In this document: one piece after another, positions 24,659 through 36,590 of the stretch
Position numbering within the stretch: position 1 is the stretch's first letter
How the letters are laid out: every line of letters begins with the position of its first letter
DNA from: Chrysomallon squamiferum
Taxonomy: Eukaryota; Mollusca; Gastropoda; Neomphalida; Peltospiridae
NCBI GenBank assembly: GCA_012295275.1
Contig: CM022677.1
Span: 15,534,970-15,598,969, forward strand
Length of the DNA: 64,000 nt
Direction of reading: 5' to 3'
Made by a program: the position numbers and the translations under genes
The notes under the pieces: generated by a model
The model's database searches: none
What the model was told of the DNA's origin: nothing
Seen by the model: only the letters and a program-made list of their open reading frames with translations

Positions 24659-24829
24659 TTTTTTCAGAATGTAAATGGGTGGGGTTAAGCAGGGGGACAA
24701 TGTTCAACTATTTTTTAGTTTCAGTTATTGTCTCATTTCTGTATTAAGAATTGTGTAACTCTGTGAAAATGAGGTGACTAAGAAAAAAAACAATGAAAAT
24801 AAAATCATTCAGCTCATCTGCTACTTTTT

Positions 24830-25370
24830 TGCCAGGGGAAGGAGCGCTCACCCATTTTTATCTATCCCCCCCTGCCCTAGTCCCGTCAGACAGCTTGTGA
24901 AGTACAGAACCAAGTTGAAACTTTAAAGTTTCTTGTCAGCATGTTCCTCTGTGTGAGATCGTAGGATCGAATCACAGCGTTTTCTGGAGGTTCCATTTAT
25001 CCTGTACGGATAATTAACGTAAGGAACATAACTCTAATCTAAGCTTGTGAACACCTATCACTAAAGGCAGATAAGTCTAATCGATATAATTTTTACTTAG
25101 TGGAGTAAACTCCTCCCACTTCCTGTAACACGTCAGGGCTTATGTCACGTTATATATATAAATAACATGGTTTTTCCACAACAATTTTTTTCGTTCATTT
25201 TATTAATTCCACAATCTTTCATAGATGAATCTGGGATAGGAAAGTACTGTTGTGGAACCTCTAACAATTCCGAGATTCGATCACAGAATGCTGACAAGAA
25301 ACTTTAAAGTTTCAACTTGGTTTTTCACAGGCTGTCTGAGGGCAGGGGACTAGGGCAGGAGGGCATACCT
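24830..25370. repeat. Foldback element with about 95-bp inverted arms
   Basis: The left arm (about 24875-24970) and right arm (about 25265-25360) are near-perfect reverse complements. Both contain accaagttgaaactttaaag, ttcttgtcagcat, cagacagc and ctgccctagtccc. The arms are joined by about 300 bp containing tatatatataaataacatgg. Outside the arms are C-rich edges (tatccccccctgccctag). A smaller related element sharing the outer sequence (tttttatctatccgccccc and cttcccctggca types) lies at 37.92-38.10 kb. No coding frame, so this is likely a non-autonomous inverted-repeat element. No target duplication was found by eye. Confidence 0.75.
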
Positions 25371-25434
25371 ACGCACCTCACCCCCCCTGTCCTGACCCAA
25401 ATTTGAATTATACTTAATATTTAATTCAGTACAA

Positions 25435-25550
25435 TTTTTTTTTTTTTCTTAAACTATTTTTTTTTTTTTTATCCTGCTGTTAGTTTTCTATTATGTGAAT
25501 AATATTTTTATTAGAATTATTTTTTATCTTCGCTAAATAATTAAACAGCA
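25435..25550. other. Poly(T)-rich spacer
   Basis: Two T-runs (about 25437-25448 and 25458-25470) in AT-rich DNA; no other feature. Confidence 0.6.
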
Positions 25551-25642
25551 CATCCCATGCACGACACATATAATTGTGTTCATAATTTCTTTAGCACTTA
25601 ACTAAACATATTAAATGAAACAGAAGTCTAAATTGGAAAATA

Positions 25643-25676
<34 letters not shown>

Positions 25677-25797
25677 CAAAATCTGTTGTTGTTAATGTTG
25701 CTATCCATTATCATCGTTATATTCATTCCTATTATTAATGGACAAAAGAGGTATTTCCCTTAACCAGACTAATCATTATTATTATTATTATTATTAT

Positions 25798-25835
<38 letters not shown>

Positions 25836-25880
25836 TCTCTATTTGTGCATTTTTAATTTATTTCATGTTTCTTTATTAAA
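25550..25880 (+). repeat. Inverted-pair block D, copy 1
   Basis: Reverse complement of 35560-35860 over its full length apart from simple-repeat differences. The phrase cgttatattcattcctatta (25715-25734) and gcatttttaatttatttcat match the other copy in inverse. It holds a poly(T) run (25645-25676) and an ATT/AGT trinucleotide array (about 25776-25834) that is much shorter in the other copy. Confidence 0.8.
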
Positions 25881-26424
25881 AACTTAGTATTTCTTCATTC
25901 ATGCTATTCAGAGTAAAATTAGATCAATAATTAAACTTTGTTACGAAATTCCGTTTTGATACGTGAACATTTCTATGTTATTTATTATGATTAGAGAAAG
26001 AGAGATTTGGATTTCACTATGACTGTAAGATTGTATGTTTTCATAAAAATTTCATTTCACTGTAAAACTGTAGTATAAAAATTTCAAATACATGTAAATA
26101 CTGTTTTTCACTCTTTTCATACTGATACGTTATTTAAATTTCACAAATATAATGATTTCTAGAGCGTGGCATGTAACATCAATTCAACTATTTGAAGGTT
26201 TAAGTTTGAATGTGTGTACTTGTGTCTGTGTGTTTCATCTATCTTTAATTTTTATTTGTTTTTATTTTTATTGTTGATATTATTGCTAACATTGTTATTA
26301 TTGTTATGGTAGTACATAATTATTACTATTTTTATTATTGTTATTATTGCTAATATTGGTGTTATAGCTGTTGCTTTTGCTGTTGTTTAATTTTGCTTTA
26401 GGTAAAATTATTAATTTTGTTTTG

Positions 26425-26900
26425 AGAGAAGAAAGCGAGTTAGAGAAAGAGAGATAGAGAGGAAGACAGAGAAAAAGAGAGAAAGACAGAGAGACAAAGA
26501 ATGAGAGATACAGAGACAGAGACACAGAGAGACAGTGAGAAAGACAGACAGAACGAGGCAGAGAGAGAGAGAAAGAGAGAAACAGACAAAGAGAGAGACA
26601 CATAGAGAGAAAGAGAGAGATAGAGAGAGGGAAAGAGAGACAGGGACAGAGAGAGGGAAAGAGAGATAGGGATAGAGAGAGGGAAAGAGAGATAGGGATA
26701 GAGAGAGATAGAAAGTGATAAAGACAGGGAGAGGATCAGAGAGAGAGAGACAGAAAGAGAGACAGAGACAGAAAGAGAGAGACAGACATAGGAAGAGTGA
26801 CAGAGATAGACGGAGAGGGCGAAAGAGACAGAGAGAAAGAGAGAGACAGAAGACAGAGGGAGAAAAAGAGATAGAGAGACAGTGAGAAAGAGACTAACCA
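26425..26900. repeat. Long purine (GAGA/GACA/GATA) tract
   Basis: About 475 bp nearly free of pyrimidines except scattered T and C, composed of GAGA, GACAGA and GGATAGAGAGAGGGAAAGA units. The phrase gagagggaaagagagatagg recurs, so there is a local tandem of about 40 bp near 26620-26700. Reverse-strand Ser/Leu frames are artefacts. Confidence 0.9.
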
Positions 26901-27189
26901 TTAACCAAATACTAACATTTAACAAATACAAATCATTAACAAAATAGTAATCATTAACTAAACACTAACACTTAGTAAATACTATTAACAAAATACTAAC
27001 CATTACTAACATCCCCTACGTGTACTGAACCTCACAGAGTTGTAGGTGTGGCAACATTTCCAAAGGGAATGGCTAATTAGTACATTAATATAATAACATT
27101 TAATTGGTTAGACAGATAGACAGACTGATTATGATAGAAACAGATATACCTACTTAGCCAGAGATCGTTACTGAAGATAGATGAACAAA
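26901..27189. repeat. Short tandem (ATTAACAAAATACTA-type) and spacer
   Basis: Units such as accattaacaaaatactaac repeat imperfectly from about 26895 to 27005. After that is unremarkable noncoding DNA. Confidence 0.6.
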
Positions 27190-27900
27190 TGGATACACAG
27201 GGTATTGCTACTTTTTTCTAATTTCGAATGCAGTGCCATTAATTTGAAACCCATTTCTATATACAGAAAGACAGACAGACCAACAGATGTGTATGTACTT
27301 AAGATTAAGTTATAACATATAAATATTTCCCTCTGGCTTTCTTATGCTCTGTCTCACCCTCGAAATGTTTTATTTTACCAGATATTATGTAATAATTAAG
27401 TATTATAGGTTCTGTGATTAATGTGCTCTTTAACAGAAAATATTATAGACACTTCTTTTCTTATAATATTTACCTTCTTATCAGCAGATCATAATTATTT
27501 AAATACACTCTTTCTATCTATTTATCTATATTTATCGTTCTCTCTATTTATCTCATATATATAACAACATTCTCTCTCACACACAAACAACAGACTCAGT
27601 TTTTATGACAGTGTTGCAGGTGCATACTTTCATGCCTCCTTATTTATCTTTCTAGTAATTATCTACCTTTCTTCTGTCTATCAATTTTCCTATCTTCTGT
27701 TTTCTACCATCTATCCACCATTTTCTTACACATTATGAGTGCCCCCCCCCACAGACAAACAGTTACTCATTCTTTCATATAGACATACATACTAATCATC
27801 TTCTAAACACACAAATACATTATCTTTCCTATACATGTGTGTGTGAATTTATGTATGTATGCATACATTTATATATACACATACACAAACACACACACCC
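27190..27900 (-). repeat. Block C family, partial inverted copy
   Basis: 27190-27490 is the reverse complement of 18840-19150, and 27640-27735 of 17216-17310 (gtggatagatggtag, attgatagacagaagaaaggtaga). The 1.5 kb between these two parts in the 15.5-19.2 kb copy is mostly missing here. Continues into CA/CATA repeats to about 27900, as in the other copy. Confidence 0.7.
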
Positions 27901-29500
27901 ATTCCTTAACTCAAGTCTATGTCCGTCTATCTACAAATCAATCTAACAAACTAGTAGCATACCTACATATCAGTTTATCTCTCTAGCTTATGCGTCCGTT
28001 TTTCAATAACCATCTGTCAATCATCTGTCCAGCTCCCTGTATATCTGTCTAACCACATACTACTTCAAACCTCTATCTTTCTGTTTAACTAACTGTAGTT
28101 ATATCTGTAAATATAATATATCTGTATTTATCTCTATATATCTGTCTATATAATCTATCTGTATTTATCTCTGTGTTTCTGTCTATATAATCTATCTGTA
28201 TTTATCTCTGTATATCTGTCTATATAATCTATCTGTATTTATCTCTATATATCTGTCTATATAATCTATCTGTATTTATCTCTGTATATATACCTTTAAG
28301 TTATCAATTCATCATTAACTCAATCCAAACACAGATCCAGTGTGTGTGTGTGTGTCAAATATACCCTCTCTCTGAACTCTAACTTAAACATTTTCTTACA
28401 AATATACATCTTCCTGTCCTCAAATCTACTGCCATCATATTTGCTTCATACCCATCTTTCTGCCTATCTATTTATCATTCGAAAGCTAGATATAAACCTG
28501 CTGACCTGCCTGTCTGTTTAGCTATCTTTATATATCTCTGTCTATCCTCCACCAAACTCGTAAATAAATTAATCCATCTACATTACAATCCATCAATAAC
28601 TATCCATGAATGGCCTGTGCATCTTCCTGGCTATTTCCCTAAATAATTATAACTACTTTGCATAGCTATCTTTTTGTGTTACTCTCATTCACAATTCCCT
28701 AGCAGTTTATATCTGCCTATTTTTCTTTTATCGTGTCAATCCACTGACATTAATAACCATCAATAACCTCAATCAGTCATTTAAACATCTCCTTGCCTAA
28801 ATACCTACATATCCACCTTCAAATATCTCTATATTTCTGTATGTTTCCACACAAATATACTCAATATATTCACACACTTCAAAAAACACAAGCAAATTTA
28901 CCTTCCAATATACATTTGTATACTAGTCCCTGCTCCAACTTATGCATATCTACACCTGTATATGTGTATGTATGTATGTGTGTGTGTCTATATATATACA
29001 TTCCTTATTGTACATTACCATCCATACTTGCCTACACCTACATGTCTAGCTGTCTGTCTGCTGCCTATTAGATAACTATCTACATATATCTCCATATCAA
29101 CGTTCAGAACTACCTAACTATCAGGTAACTATCTATATATATCTGCTGAACTACTGACCTACCTTCCTGTCTACACTCTCAGCCTGGCACACAAAAAAAC
29201 ATGACAGAAAGAAGAAAACACAGAATAGATAGACAGATATTGTCATGTTTACCTATCTGGTTAAATTCATCTACATCTATCAATTCATTTGTTGACTTTT
29301 ACTGATCTAACTGTCTATCAATCTCTCTCTCTTTCTTTCTGTGTATCTTCCTGTTTATCTCTTTACCTGTTAATCTCCCGTCAGTCAGTCTCATATCTCT
29401 GTCAATCATCTTTCCATTTCTTCAAATGGTTGCTCTCAAGGTAACTTCTAATATTCTTTCTGAAAACAACTTTAAGCTGGAACCTGCCTGTTGTCTGTCT
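27901..29500. repeat. CTAT/CTGT-rich quasi-repetitive DNA with a 38-bp tandem
   Basis: About 1.6 kb of imperfect CTAT, CTGTCTA and CATC units. At about 28110-28295 a unit like atctgtatttatctctatat plus atctgtctatataat repeats five times with a period near 38 bp. No gene; the open frame at 28793-29071 is pyrimidine-rich low-complexity translation. Confidence 0.7.
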
Positions 29501-29779
29501 ATAAGTATCATTGCTCCACATTTTTTATTTCTTCTGCACTAATTTGTAATTTGTAATGTAGAACGACACAGAGCTTTTGCAGTGTCATTAGTCATTACAG
29601 TGGAAGTGTTTTGTTCCCTTCCATAATAACCAAGAATCATCCACTATTAACTATTGGAGAATAATCAATCAAATTTTCAAAATATGTGCGTTTTTTTGTG
29701 CACGTGTCGGATACGAGTTGTTCCCCTTGGGTGGCGCGTGCGGCACTTTTCACCCATGCCCCACTTTTGTAATAGCAGA
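29501..29779. other. Noncoding DNA, no feature recognised
   Basis: Unique-looking sequence with a GC-richer patch at 29700-29765 (gggtggcgcgtgcggcac). No frame or splice-bounded exon recognised. Confidence 0.4.
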
Positions 29780-29905
29780 TATTAAGCGAAATAAATATGT
29801 ACAGTAACGCGATATTAGCAGTATTAAGTAAATTAAAAACTGTGACGTGATATTAGTAGTATTAAGTAAAGAAATACTGTACAGTGACGTGTGATATTAA
29901 TCACA
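29780..29905. repeat. Short tandem of the 40-bp satellite family
   Basis: About three diverged units of the form aagtaaataaatactgtacagtaacgtgatatta, the same family as the exact 40-bp array at 42.70-43.01 kb, here with AGCAGT insertions. Confidence 0.65.
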
Positions 29906-29959
29906 ATAATGTATTTGAAGAGGTGATTCGCCCGCTCAAAACGTTTGTGGAATGATTCA

Positions 29960-30375
29960 TAAAAAGCGCTAAAGAATAATGAGAAGGACTCTAGAAAGCT
30001 AGAAACAACGCCGTCAAGACGGCAACGATGGTGATATTGATATAATACATTTTAGAATAGGATCTGAATACTAAAAAAGAGTGAATAATAATTAATAAAA
30101 AGGAAAAGAATAGTGAGAATTGCTCCGAGAACTATGAGAACAACGCCAGTTCGAATGTAGCGACAGCGACATTAATAGAAATATTAATAATATATTTTAA
30201 TTCAGGATGGGCACGTTCAAAAAATAAGAATAACAGTGAATGAAAACACGAAAAGGAATAATGAAGAGTACACCAATGACGTTAGGAACAATCCTGGACC
30301 GACGGCATTGCCGCCTCGTTAATAGAAATATAAATTATATTTTTTTAACGTAGGATATGGACACTAATTGCAATA
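29960..30375. repeat. Tandem repeat, about 142-bp unit, three degenerate copies
   Basis: Three copies of a unit running from aaggaataatgag through gaacaacgcc.g....gacggcaa to ttaatagaaatattaataatata and aggat.ggacac, with anchors (agaaacaacgcc, agaacaacgcc, ggaacaatcc) at about 30000, 30140 and 30283. Divergence is substantial. Confidence 0.65.
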
Positions 30376-30479
30376 TTTAATAAAAGGCAAAATAATATTT
30401 TTGTTTTTTTCAGACAATGTTTTCAGACGTATCTCAAATATTGGTAAATTCCTGCACGATAATAAGCAACTTGTAGTGT

Positions 30480-30855
30480 GAGTTGTAAGTTTTGTGATTT
30501 TATTTGGTGCATTAATATAAATAAGAAGAAGAAAGAAAAAGTAGGGGAAAAAAAATTAAAACACCGTTTATTTGAACCGTAAAGGTCAACGATTGGCTAA
30601 TAATAAGATAAAAAAAATATATAAATAAACAAATAAAATAAATATATTTTAATTGAGATTGTGATGTTTCTTTATTTTATTTTATTTGTTTTGAACATTA
30701 TTTTAATTTTTTTTTTGGTGGGTTGATTGTATATGCGGAAAAATGCGGGATGATTGTCGGTCTTTACGGACTTACTTTTTTGTTTAGTGTTCGAAGAATT
30801 TTCTACAGAATTGGTGTAATCGCATTAAAAAATAGTTGTTTAAAGTATTTGATTT
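30480..30855 (+). repeat. Dispersed repeat R1, end fragment
   Basis: Inverted match to 59.28-59.56 kb and direct match to 11.62-11.73 kb: gcgggatgattgtcggtcttt, gttcgaagaattttctacag and, further left, ttgtgattttatttggtgcattaatataaat and aacaccgtttattt. It extends R1 beyond the end visible in the 11.6 kb copy. Confidence 0.7.
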
Positions 30856-31864
30856 TGTGAAGGAGACAGGTATTACTATTTATTATTATAAATGTTAATG
30901 TGTTTGGATTTTTTCGTTTTATTTAATTATAATTTAAAAGTCATAGACAACTGATGGCAGCCATATTATTTGAGAACAATAATTATTTATTTATTTAGAA
31001 TTTTTTCAAATAACGACACTCGATTAATAATAACATTCACCAGTGGTTGTACTAATGTGAACAACATAAACAACGTCATGATGTATCAGCAAATTTTGAG
31101 TGTCCAGTAATTAAATTTGTTTTACAATAAATTGACTTGTGTAGCACACACCAAAGGAAACACCACACAACAAGTCACAGAGAATTTAAAATTATTATTA
31201 TTATTATTATTGTTATTGTTATTGTTATTATTTATTTATTTATTATTTTATTTTATTTTATTTTTTTAGTTGAAATAAACATAATAAAACTATTAAAAGA
31301 AGATATGCTAATTTTGTTTGACAGGTTGTTTTCAGTCAGTTTATTTATGATTTATTATTTTTAAAGATTTAGGTTAAATTGCTGACTTGCTCTATAATTA
31401 TTAAACATATTAAACTTTATAATGGGTGGTTCCCTAAATGCTTTCATGTTATTTAACCTAAATACCTGTATAGCTCTGTTAACACTAAAAACAAATAAAG
31501 ATGAATACAAATTTAAGAAATACATGACTAGGTTATTTCATATGTAGATGATGCTATAAAATATTAATAAAATTATTTATAAAAAAAATATTTAACACAC
31601 AAATAAACACTCAAATAATTTGTTATCCTGTTCTTTGTTTCTCTTCTTTTCTTAATGGTCAGTTTTAATTTATTTATTTACATTTTGTTTTGTTTTGTTG
31701 ATATTCCTTCTTTTTCATCTTCTTCTTCTCTTATTATTATTACTACTTTTTATTATTATTATTATGTTTTATTTTTATTATTATTATTTTTGTGATCTTT
31801 ATTATTATTATCCATTTTATTTTTCATATCATTACTAATAATTTTTATTTTTTATGTTTTCTAG
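30856..31864. other. Noncoding DNA with TTA/TTTA repeats
   Basis: No gene recognised. Trinucleotide and tetranucleotide repeats at about 31190-31265 and 31735-31815. Some sequence near 31380-31620 is unique. Confidence 0.5.
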
Positions 31865-32817
31865 GTCATGTGGAGAAAATGTTCCAAATGAATTTAAAGA
31901 ATGGTTCTGTAAAAAATCAGATGTGAGTGAAATATTTTATAAATTTCTCATCCAGCTACACAATCATTGATCAGTATCATACTGTAGAGTGCAAGTGCTG
32001 CTGGAATACTATAATATGATATATCGATGGTTTACATGTATCAACAGGAACAAGAAGAAAAGGGCAGAGCACCATTGAAGTCTGCTTTTTTGTGAAATCA
32101 AGCTGATGCTGGTAAAAACACTTCATCTGCTACGCTGCAAAACAAAAAACTAGGCAGACGACTGCGATGGCAAAAATAACAGCCAGAAAGTTGAGCAGCA
32201 GGTAACATCTGAGCTTGCCTCTCTGAGAATGAGGCTGGATGAGAAGATAAAGAAAAGAGAGAGAAGAAAACAAAGGCTGTAGCTGAAGCAGAACAAGATG
32301 AGACTCAGGAAGGCAGCGTTCATGAGAGTGATGTCAGCGATATTGACAGTTCGAAGGACCAAGCTAGTCCTGTACCTGATTCAGACAACACAATTCCAAG
32401 TTGCAAGTTTTGTATCTTATTTTTATTTCTTAGCAAATAAAATAAGTTTTATAGTAACAACTCTTTACTGATTGTAAATTAGCATAATAATAATCATTTG
32501 TTTGCTATTGTTTTGTTAATTATTTAAATTATTTTCATTATTATCATTATCATTATAATGATTATAAAAGTATATCAAAAATATCCCACAACTCTTTGAA
32601 TAATCCAGTAACTGATAACAGTAAACTTTAAATAATACAGAAACATTAGTTATTTATTTTTAACAGTTTATTATTTTTATTATTTTATTTGTATTTTTAT
32701 TTTCAGAATGCACATACAGCTCTAATTGATGTGCTGATGTTGGCTGGTGAAGTTGTTTCAGTAGAAGGTGCTGTCCAGCACTGAGGATAAAGTTTGCTGC
32801 CACTGGAATTATTCTAA

Positions 32818-32903
<86 letters not shown>

Positions 32904-33660
32904 ATCTATCTGACAGATACCAGATGCATATATAACTACAAAATTAAATAAATAAATTACTGTTGTTTTTCAGAAACTGCTCTGTCCACAAGAAGAGCTA
33001 ATTTAGTGAGTCACCATAGGAGAGAAATGTCATCAAAGAATATGGCAGAACAGGAGCATCTATAGAGGTTGTTGTTATAGCAGTAGTATTAGTCATTGTT
33101 GTAGTAATATAGTTGTTACATCATTAATACTTTAATAATAATACTACTTGTTGTAGTAATGTTGTTTATTTGATATTTGAGTAAAGAAATACAGGCATAG
33201 GAGTAATGGTGAAGAGAGTAAAAAAAATCACTTTTATTATTAATGGATAGTAATTTTAGTAATAGGAGTATTATTTCAATAACAGTTACCCTAGTTGAAT
33301 AAGGAATAATAGTAAATATTAGTTACAGTAATGATGTTAATAAAAGTAGCATATAGTGTTGCAGTAAACATTGTAGTAGCAGTGTTTTATTTATTTTATA
33401 TTTTTTACAGTATTTTATTTATTTATTTATTTACTCAAACTAGGCAGTGCACCCACCAATGTGACTCTGATTCAGACATGGACATTGAAGCCGACCACGT
33501 CAATTCTTAAGTTGGAGAGTCTTACACCAGTTACCAATCTCAACAGTCAAATATCAGGAGAAAAAAAATTTGAAAATCTTAAACATGCTAAAACCAGGGA
33601 AAGAAAAACACTGTTTGTGGCAAAGACAAAAGGCTTGAAGTTCAGCAGCAGTTCTTTTTA
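31865..33660 (+). pseudogene. Decayed acidic/coiled-coil protein gene (copy 2, inverted copy of 4.7-8.8 kb)
   Basis: Plus-strand exon-like blocks: 31865-31922 (HVEKMFQMNLKNGSVKNQ, with ttttctag acceptor and GTGAGT donor); 32150-32405, a heptad-like segment (VEQQVTSELASLRMRLDEKI) that shifts frame into an acidic segment (GSVHESDVSDIDSSKD); 32708-32784 (NAHTALIDVLMLAGEVVSVE then a stop shared with copy 1); 33443-33620, matching the 6.2-6.4 kb exon but missing its middle and its GTGAGT donor. The DNA between these, such as 32455-32640, is the reverse complement of 7780-7990, so introns were duplicated too: a segmental, not a retrotransposed, copy. It has a frameshift and stops, hence pseudogene. 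Parent family not recognised. Confidence 0.5.
32819..32895. repeat. (CT)n microsatellite
   Basis: About 75 bp of near-perfect CT repeats directly after the exon-like block at 32.7 kb. Copy 1 lacks it, so it expanded after duplication. Confidence 0.95.
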
Positions 33661-35559
33661 GCTTGTATTTGTACTAGGAGTAACCAAAACAGTTTCATTT
33701 TTAACTCACAAAAATTGAGCCAAGAAGTACTGCATTTTATTTTATTTGCATAAAGGAGTGATATTCAGTTATGTGTGAAATCAGTTCATAAAGAAAAACA
33801 CATCTATAGTAATTCTGTTTAATGTGTTTCTGAATGAATAATTCTTTTATCGCTTTAATTATGTGATTCAAATTCATCTTTATTTTAGACATATTTGTTA
33901 TCTCTCTAATCTATTTGGATTTAATTAATATTTTATTTATAATATATATTTATTTTTCAAAACTTCTCTGCGTGTAGATCATAAACATTTAAATTAATAG
34001 CAAATGTAGATCTGACCTTCATTCCACTGAAGAATCTAACTACCAGAAGTAATTAGTTTAGATTTGGGATTAAATGTCTTTCTTTAATTTTTATTTATGA
34101 ATTTGTTTTTGTTTTTTTTTCTATGAGATATATTCCTGTCACAGTTTTAGGCTCATCATAAATAATTATTAGTAGCCAGGATGCCTGCCAAAACAGTCTG
34201 CTAGATCAATGTAGAAGTTCAAGATGACAGAGGAAATAAAAGAGAAATGTACTCAGTGAATACAGATAGAACAAACTGTAAGCTGGAAACCATTTTGAGT
34301 TTATTGTGGCTAATCCAGCTTTAATTCCAAAATTGCTAAATAAGTAATCTTGTGCAAGCTGAAAATAAATATTTCTGGTTTTGCAGGTGATTTTGAGAAA
34401 AAAACCTGAAGCTGACAAATTCATCTGATACAGTTACTAGCCAGACAGAAGAAATCAATAAAACAGAGCACTGTTTTGAAGTAAGTGGTCTTGATATGTT
34501 TTATAGTAACACTTTTTTTTTTCTATATGTTTTAAAACAAGAGCCATAATAATAATTTTATGGGAAATATTAATTTCACACAGACTTAGTTAAAATGGTA
34601 GAATTTTTTATCAAGGTTTTAACTCATTAATTGTAAGGTTTGCTCAGGTAAAGGATTTAGTCGTTTTTAAAGTTATTTTTGCTGCTTCTCGAATGTTACC
34701 ATTATATCCAGTCAGTATTCAAACATTCTTAAAGTATAATTAATTGATAATTTATAATAATTTTCCATGACTGAAATTTGTTTTCCCAAACATTTTATTG
34801 TGCAAATTAATCAAATACTCCTAGCCTGAAATAGGTAAAAAAAAATAATCATTTAAATAATTTATGTTAATATTTAGAATGATAAACTTGATGCTCATTT
34901 TTTATTTATTGTTAATTTATTTTTCTTTTATTAATTTTTCTTTCTATATTTGTTTAGTTAGATAAATCTGGCTAAAAAAAGGGGAAGGTACAAAATCCAC
35001 AAAATTGCCCAATCTTGAACAAATAGTAGGAAACAAGTAAGTTGTTTAAATATAGCTATCATACCACCAGCACAAACTTTGGATCCAGCATTTCAGAGGA
35101 TTTTCTTGACCAGCTTGGAAGACCTTTCATGTAATCAGATACAAGACAGATCGGTGGATTTTATACTTCTGTGGTTTGCGGGGAAGGGATATTAATGTTG
35201 TTTTTTGTTTGCTTTTTTTTTCTTTATCAGCTCAAATAGCATTTTAAATAAATTATTTAAAAATATATAATAGCAATATGAATAGTAATAATAGCAATAA
35301 CAACAACAACAACAACAATAATAATAAACTAAAATAAAACAAAAACCTGACAAAACGAGTACTTCATTTCTTGATTCTGTTTTATAAAAATTCCTCGATA
35401 TTCCTGAAAAATGAACATTCCAAATGCACAGCCATCAAGTTGGTGCTAATTATGTTATAAACTGCCATTGATTAGGAAGAAGCAGATGTAAATCCTTACA
35501 ACTCTGTTTCCTACCAGTCAAAACTTTATATATCAGATGACACAGAGTTGATTAGTTTC
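33661..35559. other. Mostly noncoding; two weak exon-like islands
   Basis: 34388-34477 has a ttttgcag acceptor, an internal frame reading LKLTNSSDTVTSQTEEINK and a strong GTAAGT donor, but the frame is not open from the acceptor. 35055-35140 reads TTSTNFGSSISEDFLDQLGR then stops. Neither has a recognised family. The rest is AT-rich, with (AAC)n/(AAT)n at about 35290-35325. Confidence 0.3.
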
Positions 35560-35860
35560 AGTGTTACTGTTGCAGTAATGAAATATATGAAATAAACTAA
35601 GAATGCACAAACAGAGATACTACTACTAATAATAATAATAATAATTAGTCAATTTCATAGACAAAGTAGTCTAAGGGAAATAACTCTGTTGTCCATTAAT
35701 AGGAATGAATATAACGATGATAATGGTTGACAACATTAACAACAACAAAACAAATTTTGAAAAAGGAAATAAAAAAAAATAATGATGTATTTTGTAATTT
35801 AGATTTCTGTTTCATTTAATTCATTTAGTTAAGTGCTAAAGAAATGATATGAAATAAAAT
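35560..35860 (-). repeat. Inverted-pair block D, copy 2
   Basis: Reverse complement of 25550-25880: gtccattaataggaatgaat at 35691 pairs with 25724-25743. The trinucleotide array is only about 20 bp here. Confidence 0.8.
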
Positions 35861-36590
35861 TTTAAGAATATATATTAAATTAATGATTGTTTGATAATTT
35901 TGATAATAATTTTAAACGAAAAATAACAAATAGTGGCATAATGAATCAATAAGAAATGTTTTATTACATTAAATATTTTCACAAACTTTGATGAATCTTC
36001 TATTCACATATTTCCACAAACTGATTTCATATCAAGTAATTATGATAAACCCTTTTTTAATGTAAGAAAGGGGAGATAACTCCATCCGAGAAAGTATTCG
36101 TTTTCATATTAAAGGAAAATAACTATTTGTGAATATATTCGCTGGTAACTATTATTAAGAAATATTTTATTGTTTATTATATTTAATATTCATTTTTTTC
36201 TCCTTTTACCATCGAACAAAAGTATAATGTAGACCATAATTCTTGTATTTTTAAGTTCTCACTATCCTTATCATATTTCAAGTTCAGAGTTATATCAAAA
36301 TATAAATTTTCGTTTTGTAAATTTTAGATTTCAACAAATTAGATATTTTCAACATTGAATTATTATTATTAATATAAAAAGATGTTATTTACCTTTTAGA
36401 TATTGATATATTAATATAACAAAAAAAGAATATCCTATAAATATTTCCATCTGATCTATAATTTTAATGTAAAAAGCATTCATTATTTAAAATGCTTATC
36501 AAATGATTAAGCAATGTCCACTAATTAAATTCAATAAAATTACTGGATTCCATTGGTTGAAAATATACCTGAACATTAATCACAAGCGAA
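35861..36590. other. Noncoding DNA flanking the satellite
   Basis: No gene. Contains isolated GGGAGATAACTCC (about 36071-36083) and ggaaaataact motifs in the orientation opposite to the satellite that follows. Confidence 0.5.

Noticed and set aside
24321-24707. Ser-Leu repeat frames over 24.56-24.65 kb
   Set aside because: Come from (GA)n. The real signal nearby is the CUB exon in the same strand at 24268-24414.
24950-25000. tRNA-like B-box (gatcgaatc) suggesting a SINE
   Set aside because: No convincing A-box at the right distance, and the sequence belongs to an inverted-repeat element without a poly(A) or tail repeat.
26304-26931. Long Ser/Leu-rich frames on the minus strand
   Set aside because: Translation of the GA-rich tract; low complexity only.
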